Source of the DNA: Streptomyces sp. NBC_00102
GTDB lineage: Bacteria > Actinomycetota > Actinomycetes > Streptomycetales > Streptomycetaceae
Direction of reading: 5' to 3'
DNA: 64,000 nt
Assembly (NCBI RefSeq): GCF_026343115.1
Contig: NZ_JAPEMC010000001.1
Coordinates: 4,111,501-4,175,500 of the forward strand
The notes beneath the pieces were generated by a model, which worked only from the letters and a program-made list of their open reading frames with translations, did no database searches and was not told the DNA's origin. This document shows positions 50,366 through 59,197 of the stretch, piece after piece. Each line of letters begins with the position of its first letter. Position 1 is the first letter of the stretch. The position numbers were made by a program, and so were the translations under genes.

Positions 50366-50414
50366 GTAAAGCTCCTTTACTCGCATCGCGAGTGGTGAGT
50401 AAAGTAACTTTACT
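50366..50414. promoter_or_regulatory. Twin MarR operators between MarR and cupin genes
   Basis: GTAAAGCTCCTTTAC (50366-50380) and AGTAAAGTAACTTTACT (50398-50414) are perfect palindromes with a common AGTAAAG/CTTTAC half-site. Their centres are 33 bp apart, about three helical turns, and both cover the likely promoters of the divergent pair. Confidence 0.8.
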
Positions 50415-50427
50415 GAGGGAGCGTCCC

Positions 50428-50802
50428 ATGTATGTGATCAGCGAGAGCGAGCAGCGGACGACCGTCACGCCTGCGGCATCGGCGTTCGCCCTGGCGGGCC
50501 CGAGTCAGGGAAGCACCGAACTCAGCACCTGGCGCGTGGAGTTCGGTGCGGGTTCCGCCGGGCCCGTGCACAGCATCGACCGTGAGCAGGTGTGGATGCC
50601 GCTGTCCGGTGTGCTCGGAGTGGAGGTCGACGGGGTGACCGGGCGGGTGGCGGCCGGGCAAGCGCTCGTTCTGCCCGCCGACGTGGTGCGCCAACTCACC
50701 GCACTGGAAGGCCCGATGGTGGCTCTGGTCGCCATGGCGGCCGGTGGAACGGCCGCGCGGCCGGGCGACGACACGAGGATTCCGCTGCCCTGGGCGGAGT
50801 GA
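50428..50802 (+). CDS. Single-domain cupin protein
   Basis: 124 aa with GAGGGAG upstream of the ATG. A beta-barrel cupin: STWRVEFGAGSAGPVHSIDREQVWMPLSG gives motif 1 (written here in part: PVHSIDREQVW) with one His and Glu, and VAAGQALVLPADVVRQL gives motif 2, in which the usual metal His is replaced. It may bind a small molecule without a full metal site. Regulated by the divergent MarR protein. Confidence 0.88.
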   Translation: MYVISESEQRTTVTPAASAFALAGPSQGSTELSTWRVEFGAGSAGPVHSIDREQVWMPLSGVLGVEVDGVTGRVAAGQALVLPADVVRQLTALEGPMVALVAMAAGGTAARPGDDTRIPLPWAE

Positions 50803-50843
50803 CCGCGCGCGCCGCCCGCCGCGCGCGGTCACCGCGCCCGTGG

Positions 50844-51779
50844 CTACCGCAGCCCGTCCGCGCCCGGTTCCGAAGAAGTCGTCTCCGCCGCGCCCGCCCC
50901 GCGCTTCGAAGAGATGCGGGCGCGGTCCGACTCGGCGGTCAGACTCGACAGCAGGCTCAGCGCGGCGTCGGAGGGGGAGCCCTCGGGGGCGGTGTAGAGC
51001 AGCATCCGGTGGCCGGTGTCGTCGGAGAGGTGGAGGTTCTCGAAGTCCAGGGTCATCGGGCCCACCACCGGATGGTGCAGCTCCTTCGTCCCGACGGTGC
51101 AGTCCCGCACCGGATGCTTCGACCAGAGGCCCGCGAAGTCGGGGCTCTGCAGCATGAGTGAGCCGATCAGCTCCGCGAGCGCGCGGTCCTGGGGGTTGCG
51201 GCCCGCGGTCAGGCGCATCGCGGCCAGCGCCACCCGCGCCTCCTTGGCCCAGTTGGTGTACAACTCGCGGGCGTGCGGGTCCAGGAAAAGCATCCGGGTG
51301 AGGTTCGGGCGGCTCGCCGGGTCGTCCGGGCTCGTCGGGTCCAGGTGGCCGGCGAGCAGCGCGTGGCCCAGTGCGTTCCAGGCGAGGACGTCGTTGCGTC
51401 CGTCCAGCACCACGGCGGGAACGTGCGGCATCTGTTCGATCAGCCGCCGGGTGGTGGCGCGTACGTACTCCGGGCGGCGCGGGACGGGCCGCTTCGCCTT
51501 CGGCGGGCGGGCGAGGTCGCGCAGATGGGCGTGCTCGTCCGGGGTGAGGCGCAGTGCGCGGGCCAGGGAGTCGAGGACGCTGTCCGAGGCGTTGGCGCTC
51601 TGCCCCTGCTCCAGGTGCGTGTAGTACGTGATGCTCACCCCGGCCAGCAGGGCGAGCTCCTCGCGCCGCAGTCCGGGTACCCGCCTGCGGGTTCCGTGGC
51701 TCGGCAGGCCGACGTCCTCCGGCTGGAGCCGCGCGCGGCGGTTGCGGAGGAAGTCGCCCAGGGCCGTGGGAGTGTCCAT
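50844..51779 (-). CDS. XRE-family regulator with MmyB-like domain
   Basis: 311 aa from the ATG at 51779. HTH: LGDFLRNRRARLQPEDVGLP, RRVPGLRREELALLAGVS and YYTHLEQGQS, the pattern of the MmyB-like branch. The C-terminal part (VVLDGRNDVLAWNALGHALL, LLYTAPEGSPSDAALSLL) is the ligand-binding PAS-like domain of this family, which may bind fatty acids or similar. Divergent from the DHA2 exporter gene, so it probably controls it. Confidence 0.93.
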   Translation of the reverse strand: MDTPTALGDFLRNRRARLQPEDVGLPSHGTRRRVPGLRREELALLAGVSITYYTHLEQGQSANASDSVLDSLARALRLTPDEHAHLRDLARPPKAKRPVPRRPEYVRATTRRLIEQMPHVPAVVLDGRNDVLAWNALGHALLAGHLDPTSPDDPASRPNLTRMLFLDPHARELYTNWAKEARVALAAMRLTAGRNPQDRALAELIGSLMLQSPDFAGLWSKHPVRDCTVGTKELHHPVVGPMTLDFENLHLSDDTGHRMLLYTAPEGSPSDAALSLLSSLTAESDRARISSKRGAGAAETTSSEPGADGLR

Positions 51780-51952
51780 GTGCACCAGTGTGCCCGGCGG
51801 GCGGCCCGGCCGGATTCCCCCTGGGTGGCCCTGCCAGTGATACCTTCCGCGACGCCAGCAAGACCAGAGAGCTGGGTAACTCCCTTGCGCGGGGCCAGAG
51901 TCACTCTCCAGGACGACCACTCACGGTGGTCCGCGACGGAGGGATGTGCAGG

Positions 51953-53371
51953 ATGACCGTTACCGAGGGTGTACGGACGGGGGAGGCGCCGGTCCGTCTC
52001 GGCGGGCGGCTGCGCCTCGTCCTGGTGGTGTTGCTGGTCGCGCAGTTCATGCTGGCGGTGGACTTCTCGATCCTGAACGTGGCGTTGCCGGTGATCGGTG
52101 ACGGGCTGGGCTTCTCCCTGTCGGGTCTCCAGTGGATCGCGACCTCGTTCGCACTGGCCGCGGCCGGGTTCACCCTGCTGTTCGGCCGGATCGCGGACCT
52201 GTTCGGACGGCGGCGGCTGTTCCTCGCGGGGCTGGCCGTACTGGGGCTCGCGTCGCTGGTGGGCGGATTGGCCCAGAGCCCCGAAATGCTCATCGTGGCC
52301 AGGGTGCTCCAGGGGCTGGCGACGGCGGCCGTGACGCCGGCGGGACTCTCGCTGCTGACCACGTCGTTCCCCGAGGGACCGCTGCGGCAGAAGGCGCTGG
52401 GGCTGAACGGCGCGCTGATGTCGGCGGGGTTCACGACCGGCGCCATCCTGGGCGGAGTCCTGACCGATCTCCTCTCCTGGCGCTGGTCCTTCTTCATCAA
52501 CGTCCCCGTGGCGATCGCGGTGCTGATCATCGCGCCGACGGTGATCAAGGAGTCCCGCCCGGCGGTCCGTCCGAAGCTGGACGTACCGGGTGCGGTCTCG
52601 GTGACGCTGGGGCTGCTGGCGCTGATCTTCGGTCTGACGCAGGCCGGTGAGCACGGCTGGGGGTCGGGCGCCGCGATCGGCTGGCTGGCCGGCGGTGCCG
52701 CGCTGCTGCTGGTGTTCTACGCGGTGGAGTCCAAGGCGCCGAGCCCGCTGGTGCCGGTGTCGGTACTGAAGAAGCCGACGGTGGCCTGGGGGAACGTGGC
52801 CGGTGCGGTCGCCTTCCTCACGGAGACGAGCCTGGTCTTCCTGATGACGCTCTACCTCCAGGAGGTCCTCGGGTTCTCGCCGCTGACGGCCGGCCTGTCC
52901 TTCGGTGTGCTGGGGGTCGGCACGGTGGTGGGCGGTTCGATCGCGCCCCGGGTGATCGGGGCGACCTCGACACGGTCGACGCTGCTGATCGGCGGAGTGC
53001 TCCAGGCGGTCGCCACCCTGTCGCTGGTCGGTCTGGGCGAGACCAGCGGTTCGATGGGGCTGCTGCTGACGGCCACCTTCGCCGGCGGGGTCGGGAACAT
53101 GCTGGTGATCGTCGGGTTCATGGTCACGGCGACCACCGGCCTCGCCGACCACGAGCAGGGCATGGCCACGGGCCTCGCGACGATGACCCAGCAGATCGGC
53201 ATCACGATGGGCACCCCGATCATGTCGGCCGTCGCCGCCGCGAACACCGACATCCACGACGGGATCACCACCGCCGTCATCGTCAACACCGCGGTGGTCG
53301 TCCTCGGGATCCTCACCTCCTTCCTCTTCCTCCGGAACGGGAAGCCCGCCGCGGAAAGCCGGATCGGCTGA
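51953..53371 (+). CDS. MFS multidrug exporter, DHA2 (14-helix) family
   Basis: 472 aa from the ATG at 51953. The helices include FMLAVDFSILNVALPVIG (motif D1), FGRIADLFGRRRLFLAG (motif A), ARVLQGLATAAVTPAGLSLL (motif B) and GALMSAGFTTGAILGG (motif C), the full set of proton-driven drug exporters. Fourteen helices fit DHA2 (EmrB/QacA type). It is divergent from an XRE/MmyB regulator. Confidence 0.95.
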   Translation: MTVTEGVRTGEAPVRLGGRLRLVLVVLLVAQFMLAVDFSILNVALPVIGDGLGFSLSGLQWIATSFALAAAGFTLLFGRIADLFGRRRLFLAGLAVLGLASLVGGLAQSPEMLIVARVLQGLATAAVTPAGLSLLTTSFPEGPLRQKALGLNGALMSAGFTTGAILGGVLTDLLSWRWSFFINVPVAIAVLIIAPTVIKESRPAVRPKLDVPGAVSVTLGLLALIFGLTQAGEHGWGSGAAIGWLAGGAALLLVFYAVESKAPSPLVPVSVLKKPTVAWGNVAGAVAFLTETSLVFLMTLYLQEVLGFSPLTAGLSFGVLGVGTVVGGSIAPRVIGATSTRSTLLIGGVLQAVATLSLVGLGETSGSMGLLLTATFAGGVGNMLVIVGFMVTATTGLADHEQGMATGLATMTQQIGITMGTPIMSAVAAANTDIHDGITTAVIVNTAVVVLGILTSFLFLRNGKPAAESRIG

Positions 53372-53480
53372 CCCGGCGGACGGTGGCACCCGGACGGTGG
53401 CACCCGGGGGACACCGCCGGTGTGGGCCGGGCCGCCGGCGGCCGGGGTGGAGTCCCGGCCGTGAACCGGCCGGTGGGCGG

Positions 53481-54134
53481 TCAGCCCGCCAGTCCGGGGA
53501 TGCCCACCAGCAGCACCGTCAGCGCGGCGAGGGCCGCCGCCACCGCCTCGCCCACCGCCCCGGAAGGGCCGGTCGTGGCGGCCAGTTCGCCCATGCGCTC
53601 CTTCACGACGTCAGGGTCGGCGTCCGGCAGGGCACGGGCGTGCAGGCCCGCGTGGTGGAGCAGCGTGATCAGCTCCGCCGTCTCCGGTCCGGCCGCCGCC
53701 CCGTCGAGCACCACCCCGGCGAGCTCGCTCCGCAGAGCCTCCGGCACCGAGGCGTCGGTGACCGGGTAGCGGTAGGAGCCGAAGGCGCCGAGCACCTTGC
53801 GTCCTTCCCGGTGCACCACGCCCTTGGCCCGGAGCCCCTCGTACGCGGTGGTGACCGCCTGGTCCCGCACCGCCAGCAGCCAGGACTGCGGCCGGGCCTC
53901 GGGGTGTTCGCGCACCTGGGCCGCGACCGCGGCGGCGAGCGGCTCCCCGGGGGCCGGGACGCCGGTCGCGACGAGCTTTCCGTCGCGGGCCACCACCCCA
54001 CCGGTGCGTACGAGTCGGAGCAACGGAGCCGCCGCCACCGCGGCGCCCACGCGCAAGTGGTCGCGCGGTGTCCCGTCCCGCTGATCCAGCCCGAGCAGTG
54101 CGATCCGCTCGCCGACGGTCAGTCCCGTGTCCAT
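53481..54134 (-). CDS. GPP34 (GOLPH3-like) family protein, second copy
   Basis: 217 aa from the ATG at 54134 (AAAGAGGGG upstream). DTGLTVGERIALLGLDQRDG and the YEGLRAKGVVHRE segment followed by SYRYPVTDA fit the family. It ends in a hydrophobic Ala/Leu-rich helix (AVAAALAALTVLLVGIPGLA) that may dip into the membrane. Ligand unknown. Confidence 0.85.
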   Translation of the reverse strand: MDTGLTVGERIALLGLDQRDGTPRDHLRVGAAVAAAPLLRLVRTGGVVARDGKLVATGVPAPGEPLAAAVAAQVREHPEARPQSWLLAVRDQAVTTAYEGLRAKGVVHREGRKVLGAFGSYRYPVTDASVPEALRSELAGVVLDGAAAGPETAELITLLHHAGLHARALPDADPDVVKERMGELAATTGPSGAVGEAVAAALAALTVLLVGIPGLAG

Positions 54135-54463
54135 CGGGCCCCTCTTTCCTTGTCGCCCGCGCTGTTTCCGGCTCTCTCTCATCACGCCCCGCCCATGCGC
54201 CCGGTTCCCCCGGGGTGTCACCCCGCAACCGTATGAGTTCCGTCAAGGAGAGCTTGTGGTGAAGCGGTAAGGGACGGTCGTGCCGCCTTGTCCTCGCTTA
54301 CCCGTTCGGCTAATCGCCGGTTTCACGCGTAGCCACCTGTCCCAAGGGGCACAGTGTGCAATGTCTTCACAGGAACCACATGGTCATTGACATGATCAGG
54401 GCGGGAATGTGAGGGGTTGTCCACGTACGTTTAAGAGATCATCATCTTTTTACGGGGGAACGT
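54135..54463. promoter_or_regulatory. 329-bp control region of the RiPP-cluster regulator
   Basis: No gene. The last 110 bp are relatively AT-rich (TTGACA at 54387-54392; AAGAGATCATCATCTTTTTAC next to the start) and end in a GGGGGA ribosome-binding site 4-5 nt before the ATG at 54464. Promoter elements are only tentative. Confidence 0.45.
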
Positions 54464-55453
54464 ATGGATGAGTCGGAACTGGCCGTCCTGGGAGTGCAGC
54501 CGCTCGACGAAACGGTGTACCGGGCCCTGCTGCGCCGCCCCGGTGCCACTGCCGAGGATCTGTGCCCGGCGCTCCGTCTCGGTGAGCATGAACTCCAACT
54601 CGCTCTGAAACGGCTGGACCAGCAGGGCATGGTTCACATAGGCGCAGGCGGGGAGGCGTTCCCCGTGGACCCCGGGATCGGGGTGGGCAAACTCGCCGAG
54701 CAGCGCATCCGGGCCCTCCAGGAAGAACAGCGCGAGATCCTCTCCACCAGCCACTCCCTCGTGCGCCAAGTCCTGCACTGGCAGGGGAAGGAGGGCGTGC
54801 ACGAGGAAGTCGAGACCCTGGAGGGTTCCGGACTCGTCTACGAACGGGTCGGAGAGCTGGCCTACTTCGCCCGGCACGAGCTGCTCGCGATGCAGCCTTC
54901 GCGGACGCTGACACCGGAATGCGCCGCCATGGCGCGCGAATCCGATCTCAGATGCCTGCGGCGGGGTGTCGCCGTGCGGGCGCTGGTGCATCGAGCGGCG
55001 CTCCAGGACCCTGTCTCCACCTCGTATTACCGGGAGTTGGCGGCACACGGCGCCCAGCTCCGGCTTCTGGACGGGGCGTTCGAGCGCGTTCTGATATTCG
55101 ACCGCAGCACCGCTCTGGTGGAATCGGCCCCCGAAGCGCCCGACCAACGCGCCCTGTTGATCCGCCAGGAGGGCCTGGTGAAGACCCTCCGGTCGTTCTT
55201 CGACCGGTCCTGGAGCCACGCCGCCGACGCCGCACCGCTGCTGGTCGGCGACGTCGAGCAGGAGCGGCTGGAGGAGCTTCAGCTGAAGGTGCTCCAGATC
55301 ATGGCCCGTACCGACAAGGACGAGGCGGGGGCGCGTGAACTGGGCATCTCGGTGCGGACCTATCGGGGGCACGTCGCGCGACTCCTCCACCGCCTGAACG
55401 CGGCCACCCGCTTCCAGGCCGCACTGCTGGCCCGGGACAAGGGCTGGATCTGA
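54464..55453 (+). CDS. TrmB/LuxR-type transcriptional regulator of the RiPP cluster
   Basis: 329 aa. An N-terminal winged helix of TrmB type (DETVYRALLRRPGATAEDLC, LALKRLDQQGMV) is followed by an about 150-residue middle domain of PLD-like form (YYRELAAHGAQLRLLDG) and a LuxR-type HTH at the end (LQIMARTDKDEAGARELGIS, VRTYRGHVARLLHRLN). The same architecture is common next to class III lanthipeptide loci. It converges on the glycosyltransferase gene with a 5-bp gap and is likely the cluster activator. Confidence 0.88.
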   Translation: MDESELAVLGVQPLDETVYRALLRRPGATAEDLCPALRLGEHELQLALKRLDQQGMVHIGAGGEAFPVDPGIGVGKLAEQRIRALQEEQREILSTSHSLVRQVLHWQGKEGVHEEVETLEGSGLVYERVGELAYFARHELLAMQPSRTLTPECAAMARESDLRCLRRGVAVRALVHRAALQDPVSTSYYRELAAHGAQLRLLDGAFERVLIFDRSTALVESAPEAPDQRALLIRQEGLVKTLRSFFDRSWSHAADAAPLLVGDVEQERLEELQLKVLQIMARTDKDEAGARELGISVRTYRGHVARLLHRLNAATRFQAALLARDKGWI

Positions 55454-55458
55454 AGGAC

Positions 55459-56553
55459 TCAGACCGGCTGCCGGACGGCCAGTTCCGCCAGCCCCGCCAG
55501 CAGTCGCAGCTGCCGGGGCTGGATGCCGGGCAGTGACGCGGTGGCGCGGCGGGCGTGCTCCGCTCGGGCGCAGAGGAGGTTCCGGGCGAGGGCGAAGCGG
55601 CCCCGGGCGGGCACGAGGACGAGCTCCTCGAAGAGCCTGCCGGTGCCGCCGACCACCCGGTCGATCTCGTCGCCCAGGTCGCCGTGCCAGTCGACGGGAC
55701 GCACGAAGCCCCCGTCGCGCACCATGTCCGCGTACCACTCCCGCATGTCCTCGCGGCAGGCCGCGCGGAACGTCTCGTCGTGCCGTCCCGCGCGCAACTC
55801 CCCGAGGAGCGCGTGTGCGGCCCGCGCGTCGGCGAGGTGGATCAGCGGCATCCGGTGCGGGCGGGCCATCCGGTGCCGGCGGGTCCCGCCGTCGGTGAGG
55901 AGGACGGCGGTGGGCTCCAGCGCGGTGGCGAAGGTGTGGCCCGCGTCGGCCAGGCGCAGCCAGAGGTCCCAGTCCTCCAGGCCCGCCCCCGTCCGCCAGC
56001 CGCCCACCGACTCGGCGAGACCGCTCCGGTGGGCCACCCGCGTGGGCTCGAACATCGGCCCCATGAGCTGGAGTTGCGGGTGCCAGCAGCAGGAGAGCGG
56101 CGGAAGCTCGGCGGCGACGCCTCCGGACGCGTCCCGGTACTCGCACCCGGTGGCCGCCATGTCGGCCCCGCCTGCCAGGAGTTCGAGAACGAGACGCAGA
56201 TGGTCCGGGTGCCAGGTGTCGTCGTGGTCGAGGTAGGCGGTGTACGCGCCCCGGGCCTCGGCCAGTCCGGCGTTGCGCGGGCCGCTCGGATGACCGGTCC
56301 GCGCGTGCCGGACCAGCCGCACCCGGGGGTCCTCCCGGCCCGCCCGTTCCACCCACTCGTCGGTGTCGTCGTCGGAGCCGTCCGAGACGACCAGGAGCTC
56401 CCAGTCCTCGACGGTCTGGGCCCGGACGGAGTCGATGGTCCGGGTGATCGCCTCCGACCGGTTGTACGTCGGGCAGACCACGGTCACCCGGGGTGCACGG
56501 CGGTGCGCGGGGCGGTGTTCCACGGACTTCGGCCTCCCTTCGCGCACGGTCAC
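55459..56553 (-). CDS. Glycosyltransferase family 2
   Basis: 364 aa from the GTG at 56553, whose GTGA overlaps the LanKC stop. GT-A fold: VTVVCPTYNRSEAITRTIDS, WELLVVSDGSDDDTDEWVER, GPRNAGLAEARGAYTAYLDH with the metal motif DHDD, and the acceptor ED in TGAGLEDWDLWLRLA. The C-terminal 130 residues are helical. Translational coupling to LanKC makes it a likely tailoring enzyme of the peptide; glycosylated class III peptides are known. The sugar and site are not predictable. Confidence 0.88.
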   Translation of the reverse strand: MTVREGRPKSVEHRPAHRRAPRVTVVCPTYNRSEAITRTIDSVRAQTVEDWELLVVSDGSDDDTDEWVERAGREDPRVRLVRHARTGHPSGPRNAGLAEARGAYTAYLDHDDTWHPDHLRLVLELLAGGADMAATGCEYRDASGGVAAELPPLSCCWHPQLQLMGPMFEPTRVAHRSGLAESVGGWRTGAGLEDWDLWLRLADAGHTFATALEPTAVLLTDGGTRRHRMARPHRMPLIHLADARAAHALLGELRAGRHDETFRAACREDMREWYADMVRDGGFVRPVDWHGDLGDEIDRVVGGTGRLFEELVLVPARGRFALARNLLCARAEHARRATASLPGIQPRQLRLLAGLAELAVRQPV

Positions 56554-59078
56554 CAGAAGGGCAGCGCGGCCGGCCCGTCGCCCGCCGCGCCCAGGGCGAG
56601 CAGCACCCCGGCCGCGCCGGTGGCGAGGTCGGTGGAGAGCCGCAGGTTCTCGTGGCCGAGGAAGGCGGGCCGCCCGGCGTACTCGACCCGGTAGAGGTCC
56701 AGCACGTCCAGCAGGCGCGGGGGCGGCTCCTCGCCGAGCCGCCGCAGGGTGAGGGCGGCACCGGCCCAGCCGTGGAAGAGCCCGGCGGTACGGGGCATGG
56801 CCGCCCGGGCCGCGGCCCGGACGCCGTCGACGACCAGGGCGAAGCGCGGGTCCTCGCGGTGCTCCAGGTAGTCGGCGAGGACCAGGGCGGTGCCCGCGCC
56901 CCCGGCGGCCAACAGGGGCCTGCTGCCCGGGGCGTTGGGCGCCCAGCCCTCGGTGTCGGCCCCGGTTTCCGTGCTCGGGGCGGTGGTCCAGCCGAGGGCC
57001 GTCACGTCGGTGGTGAGCAGTTCCCGGGCCGCGTCCAGCCAGGCGGTGTCCGAGGTCCGCCCGTACAGCGCGAGCAGCAGCCGCGCGCCGCCCGCCCGGC
57101 CGCGCATCAGGCCCGACTGCCCCCGGCGGGGCGGGGCCGCGGCGGCGCGCGCGGTGAGCTGCTCGCCCGCGGCCGTCGCGTACTTCAGGGCGTCCTCGTC
57201 GCCGGTGGTGCGGGCGAGGTGGAGCTGGGCGAGGGCGATACCGGCCAGCCCGTCGAAGTAGCTGTCGTTGGGCGGGTCCATGGCGCGGACCCGGGCGAGC
57301 AGCCCGGCCGCCGCGTCCGTGCGGCCCAGCCGGAGCAGCGCGGACGCGGTGCCGGCCAGGCCCGTCCAGAGTCCGGGCAGGGCGTCGCCGGAGTCGGCGG
57401 TTTCGGTGGCCGCCCGCTCCAGCAGGTCCACGTGCGCCTCGGGCACCTCCCGGCCGGACTCCGCGAGGGCCCACAGCACCCCGGCGGTGCCGTAGGCGAG
57501 GTTCGCGCCGCCACCGGGCAGCAGGAACTGCGTCGCGTCACCGGGGAAGAGCCGGTCCGCGCGGTCCGGGGTGGCGGATGCCTCGATGCCCTCGGCGACG
57601 GCCGTCGCGCCGAAGGCCGGGGCGGGCGCGGTCCGCGGGAGAACGGGAGCGCCGGTGGGAGCGGGCGCCGGGGCGAGCGGCGTGAGGTCGGCGCGGATGC
57701 GGTCGCCCCAGTCCTCGGGCAGCGGGTAGCGGGCGGCGATGTGGGCGATCAGCTGCTCGACCTTGTCCGGCCCCCAGCCCATGAGCGTGGTCAGCGGTGC
57801 GAAGAGGGCCACCCGCAGACAGCCGAGGGCGTACCGGTCGATGTCCGGGCCCCGGTGCCCGGCGGGGGCGCCGAAGCCGGGGGCCGCGTGGATCTGCGCG
57901 GTGTCCGGGTCGGTCGTGGCCGTCTCCAGGTCGATGAAGACCACGGTGCCGTCGGGGCGCACCAGGACGTTGCCGGGGTGCAGGTCGCCGAAGAAGACGC
58001 CCCGGCCGTGCATCGCCGTGACGCCCCGTTCGATGTCCGCGAGCACGTCCAGGGCCCACCGGGTGTAGTCGGCGGTCCGCTCCGGGTCGGCCTCCGGGGC
58101 TTGCGGGAGCCGGCGGGTGAGGGCTGCGGCGAGGGTGTCCTCTTCGATGAACTCGCGTACGAGGAAGTGGTGTTCGTGACCCTTGCGGGCCTCGATCAGC
58201 CGGGGGAACCAGCGCAGCCCGGCGAGCTTCTCCAGGCAGGAGTGCTCGTGCTCCAGCCGGGCGACGGCGTCGTTGCCGTGGGTGTCGATCCCGGAGTGCG
58301 GGCGGGCCTCCCGCAGCAGCACCGGCTCCCCGGTCCGCAGGTCGCTGCCCCGGTAGACCCCGCCGCCGTTGGAGAAGTGCAGGGCCTTCTCGGCGCGGTA
58401 GGGGAAGTCCTCCAGGGTGCCGGAGTTGCGGTCCGCCAGCGCCTGTTCCAGGCAGGTGGGCAGCGTCGCCCACTCCGGCGGGCGGAAGGCGGGCAGCCGC
58501 TTGTCGGGCACCAGGTTGCCGTCCGGGTCCTCGATGCAGTGGACGGTCTCGCCGGTCGCCGTCTTCATGGTCCGCGCGACGAAGCCGCCGTACCGGACGT
58601 ACAGCGGCCCGGACCGCCACCGCAGGTCACTGAGGATGTACGGACCGGCCTCGCCGTCCAGGACAGTGCCCAGCTCGTCCAGGACCCGGGCGAGGATCTC
58701 CTCGTCCCGGGGGTAGACCGTGACGAACTTGCCGGACGCGCTGCGGTCGCCGTACTTGCCGTTGCGGCGCAGCAGCACCTTCCGGCTCCGGATGAACTTG
58801 AACGCGATCCCCTGCGGCACCAGGTACTCCCGGCACCGCTCCAGGACCCTCTCAGCGTTCTCCGTGACCGCCGACACGTGGATCTTCCAGCCCTGCGGCG
58901 GCAGCTGGTGGTCCGGCGGGGTCAGCATCGCCCAGTCCGGTCCGGTGTGGAGCGACCAGCCCTGCGGCGCCGGCTCCGACACGGCGGGGTAGTCGTCCGG
59001 CGCCGCGCTGTCCGCGTCGTCCCGGTCGAAGAAGGGCGTGCCGGGTGGGCAGTGCGCCAGATGCCGAAGTATGTCCAT
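56550..59078 (-). CDS. lanKC: Class III lanthipeptide synthetase LanKC
   Basis: 842 aa, with AAGG before the ATG at 59078. Domains in order: N-terminal phospho-Ser/Thr lyase (about 1-200, GWKIHVSAVTENAERVL, KVLLRRNGKYGDRSASGKF), a Ser/Thr kinase (about 215-450; VYRGSDLRTGEPVLLREARP, catalytic FFGDLHPGNVLV and metal FIDLETA), and a LanC-like cyclase (about 500-842; GGGANLAYGTAGVLWAL, YFDGLAGIALAQ, LFHGWAGAALTL). The three zinc ligands of true LanC (Cys, Cys-His) are absent, which defines class III. It should phosphorylate and dehydrate Ser/Thr of the precursors. The cores contain no Cys, so ring formation by thiol addition is excluded. Confidence 0.93.
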   Translation of the reverse strand: MDILRHLAHCPPGTPFFDRDDADSAAPDDYPAVSEPAPQGWSLHTGPDWAMLTPPDHQLPPQGWKIHVSAVTENAERVLERCREYLVPQGIAFKFIRSRKVLLRRNGKYGDRSASGKFVTVYPRDEEILARVLDELGTVLDGEAGPYILSDLRWRSGPLYVRYGGFVARTMKTATGETVHCIEDPDGNLVPDKRLPAFRPPEWATLPTCLEQALADRNSGTLEDFPYRAEKALHFSNGGGVYRGSDLRTGEPVLLREARPHSGIDTHGNDAVARLEHEHSCLEKLAGLRWFPRLIEARKGHEHHFLVREFIEEDTLAAALTRRLPQAPEADPERTADYTRWALDVLADIERGVTAMHGRGVFFGDLHPGNVLVRPDGTVVFIDLETATTDPDTAQIHAAPGFGAPAGHRGPDIDRYALGCLRVALFAPLTTLMGWGPDKVEQLIAHIAARYPLPEDWGDRIRADLTPLAPAPAPTGAPVLPRTAPAPAFGATAVAEGIEASATPDRADRLFPGDATQFLLPGGGANLAYGTAGVLWALAESGREVPEAHVDLLERAATETADSGDALPGLWTGLAGTASALLRLGRTDAAAGLLARVRAMDPPNDSYFDGLAGIALAQLHLARTTGDEDALKYATAAGEQLTARAAAAPPRRGQSGLMRGRAGGARLLLALYGRTSDTAWLDAARELLTTDVTALGWTTAPSTETGADTEGWAPNAPGSRPLLAAGGAGTALVLADYLEHREDPRFALVVDGVRAAARAAMPRTAGLFHGWAGAALTLRRLGEEPPPRLLDVLDLYRVEYAGRPAFLGHENLRLSTDLATGAAGVLLALGAAGDGPAALPFW

Positions 59079-59197
59079 GATCAACCGCCTTGGGAGCAGG
59101 GAGGAAGCGCGGTCACCGGGCGGCCGCCGCCGTGGAGCGTCGGGTACGGGCCGGGCTCGCGTGGTTGCGGAGCGGTACGCCGGCCCGAGCCCGAGGG

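Noticed and set aside
56550..59078. Class IV (LanL) identity for the synthetase
   Set aside because: The cyclase domain has none of the zinc ligands (Cys, Cys-His) that class IV keeps.
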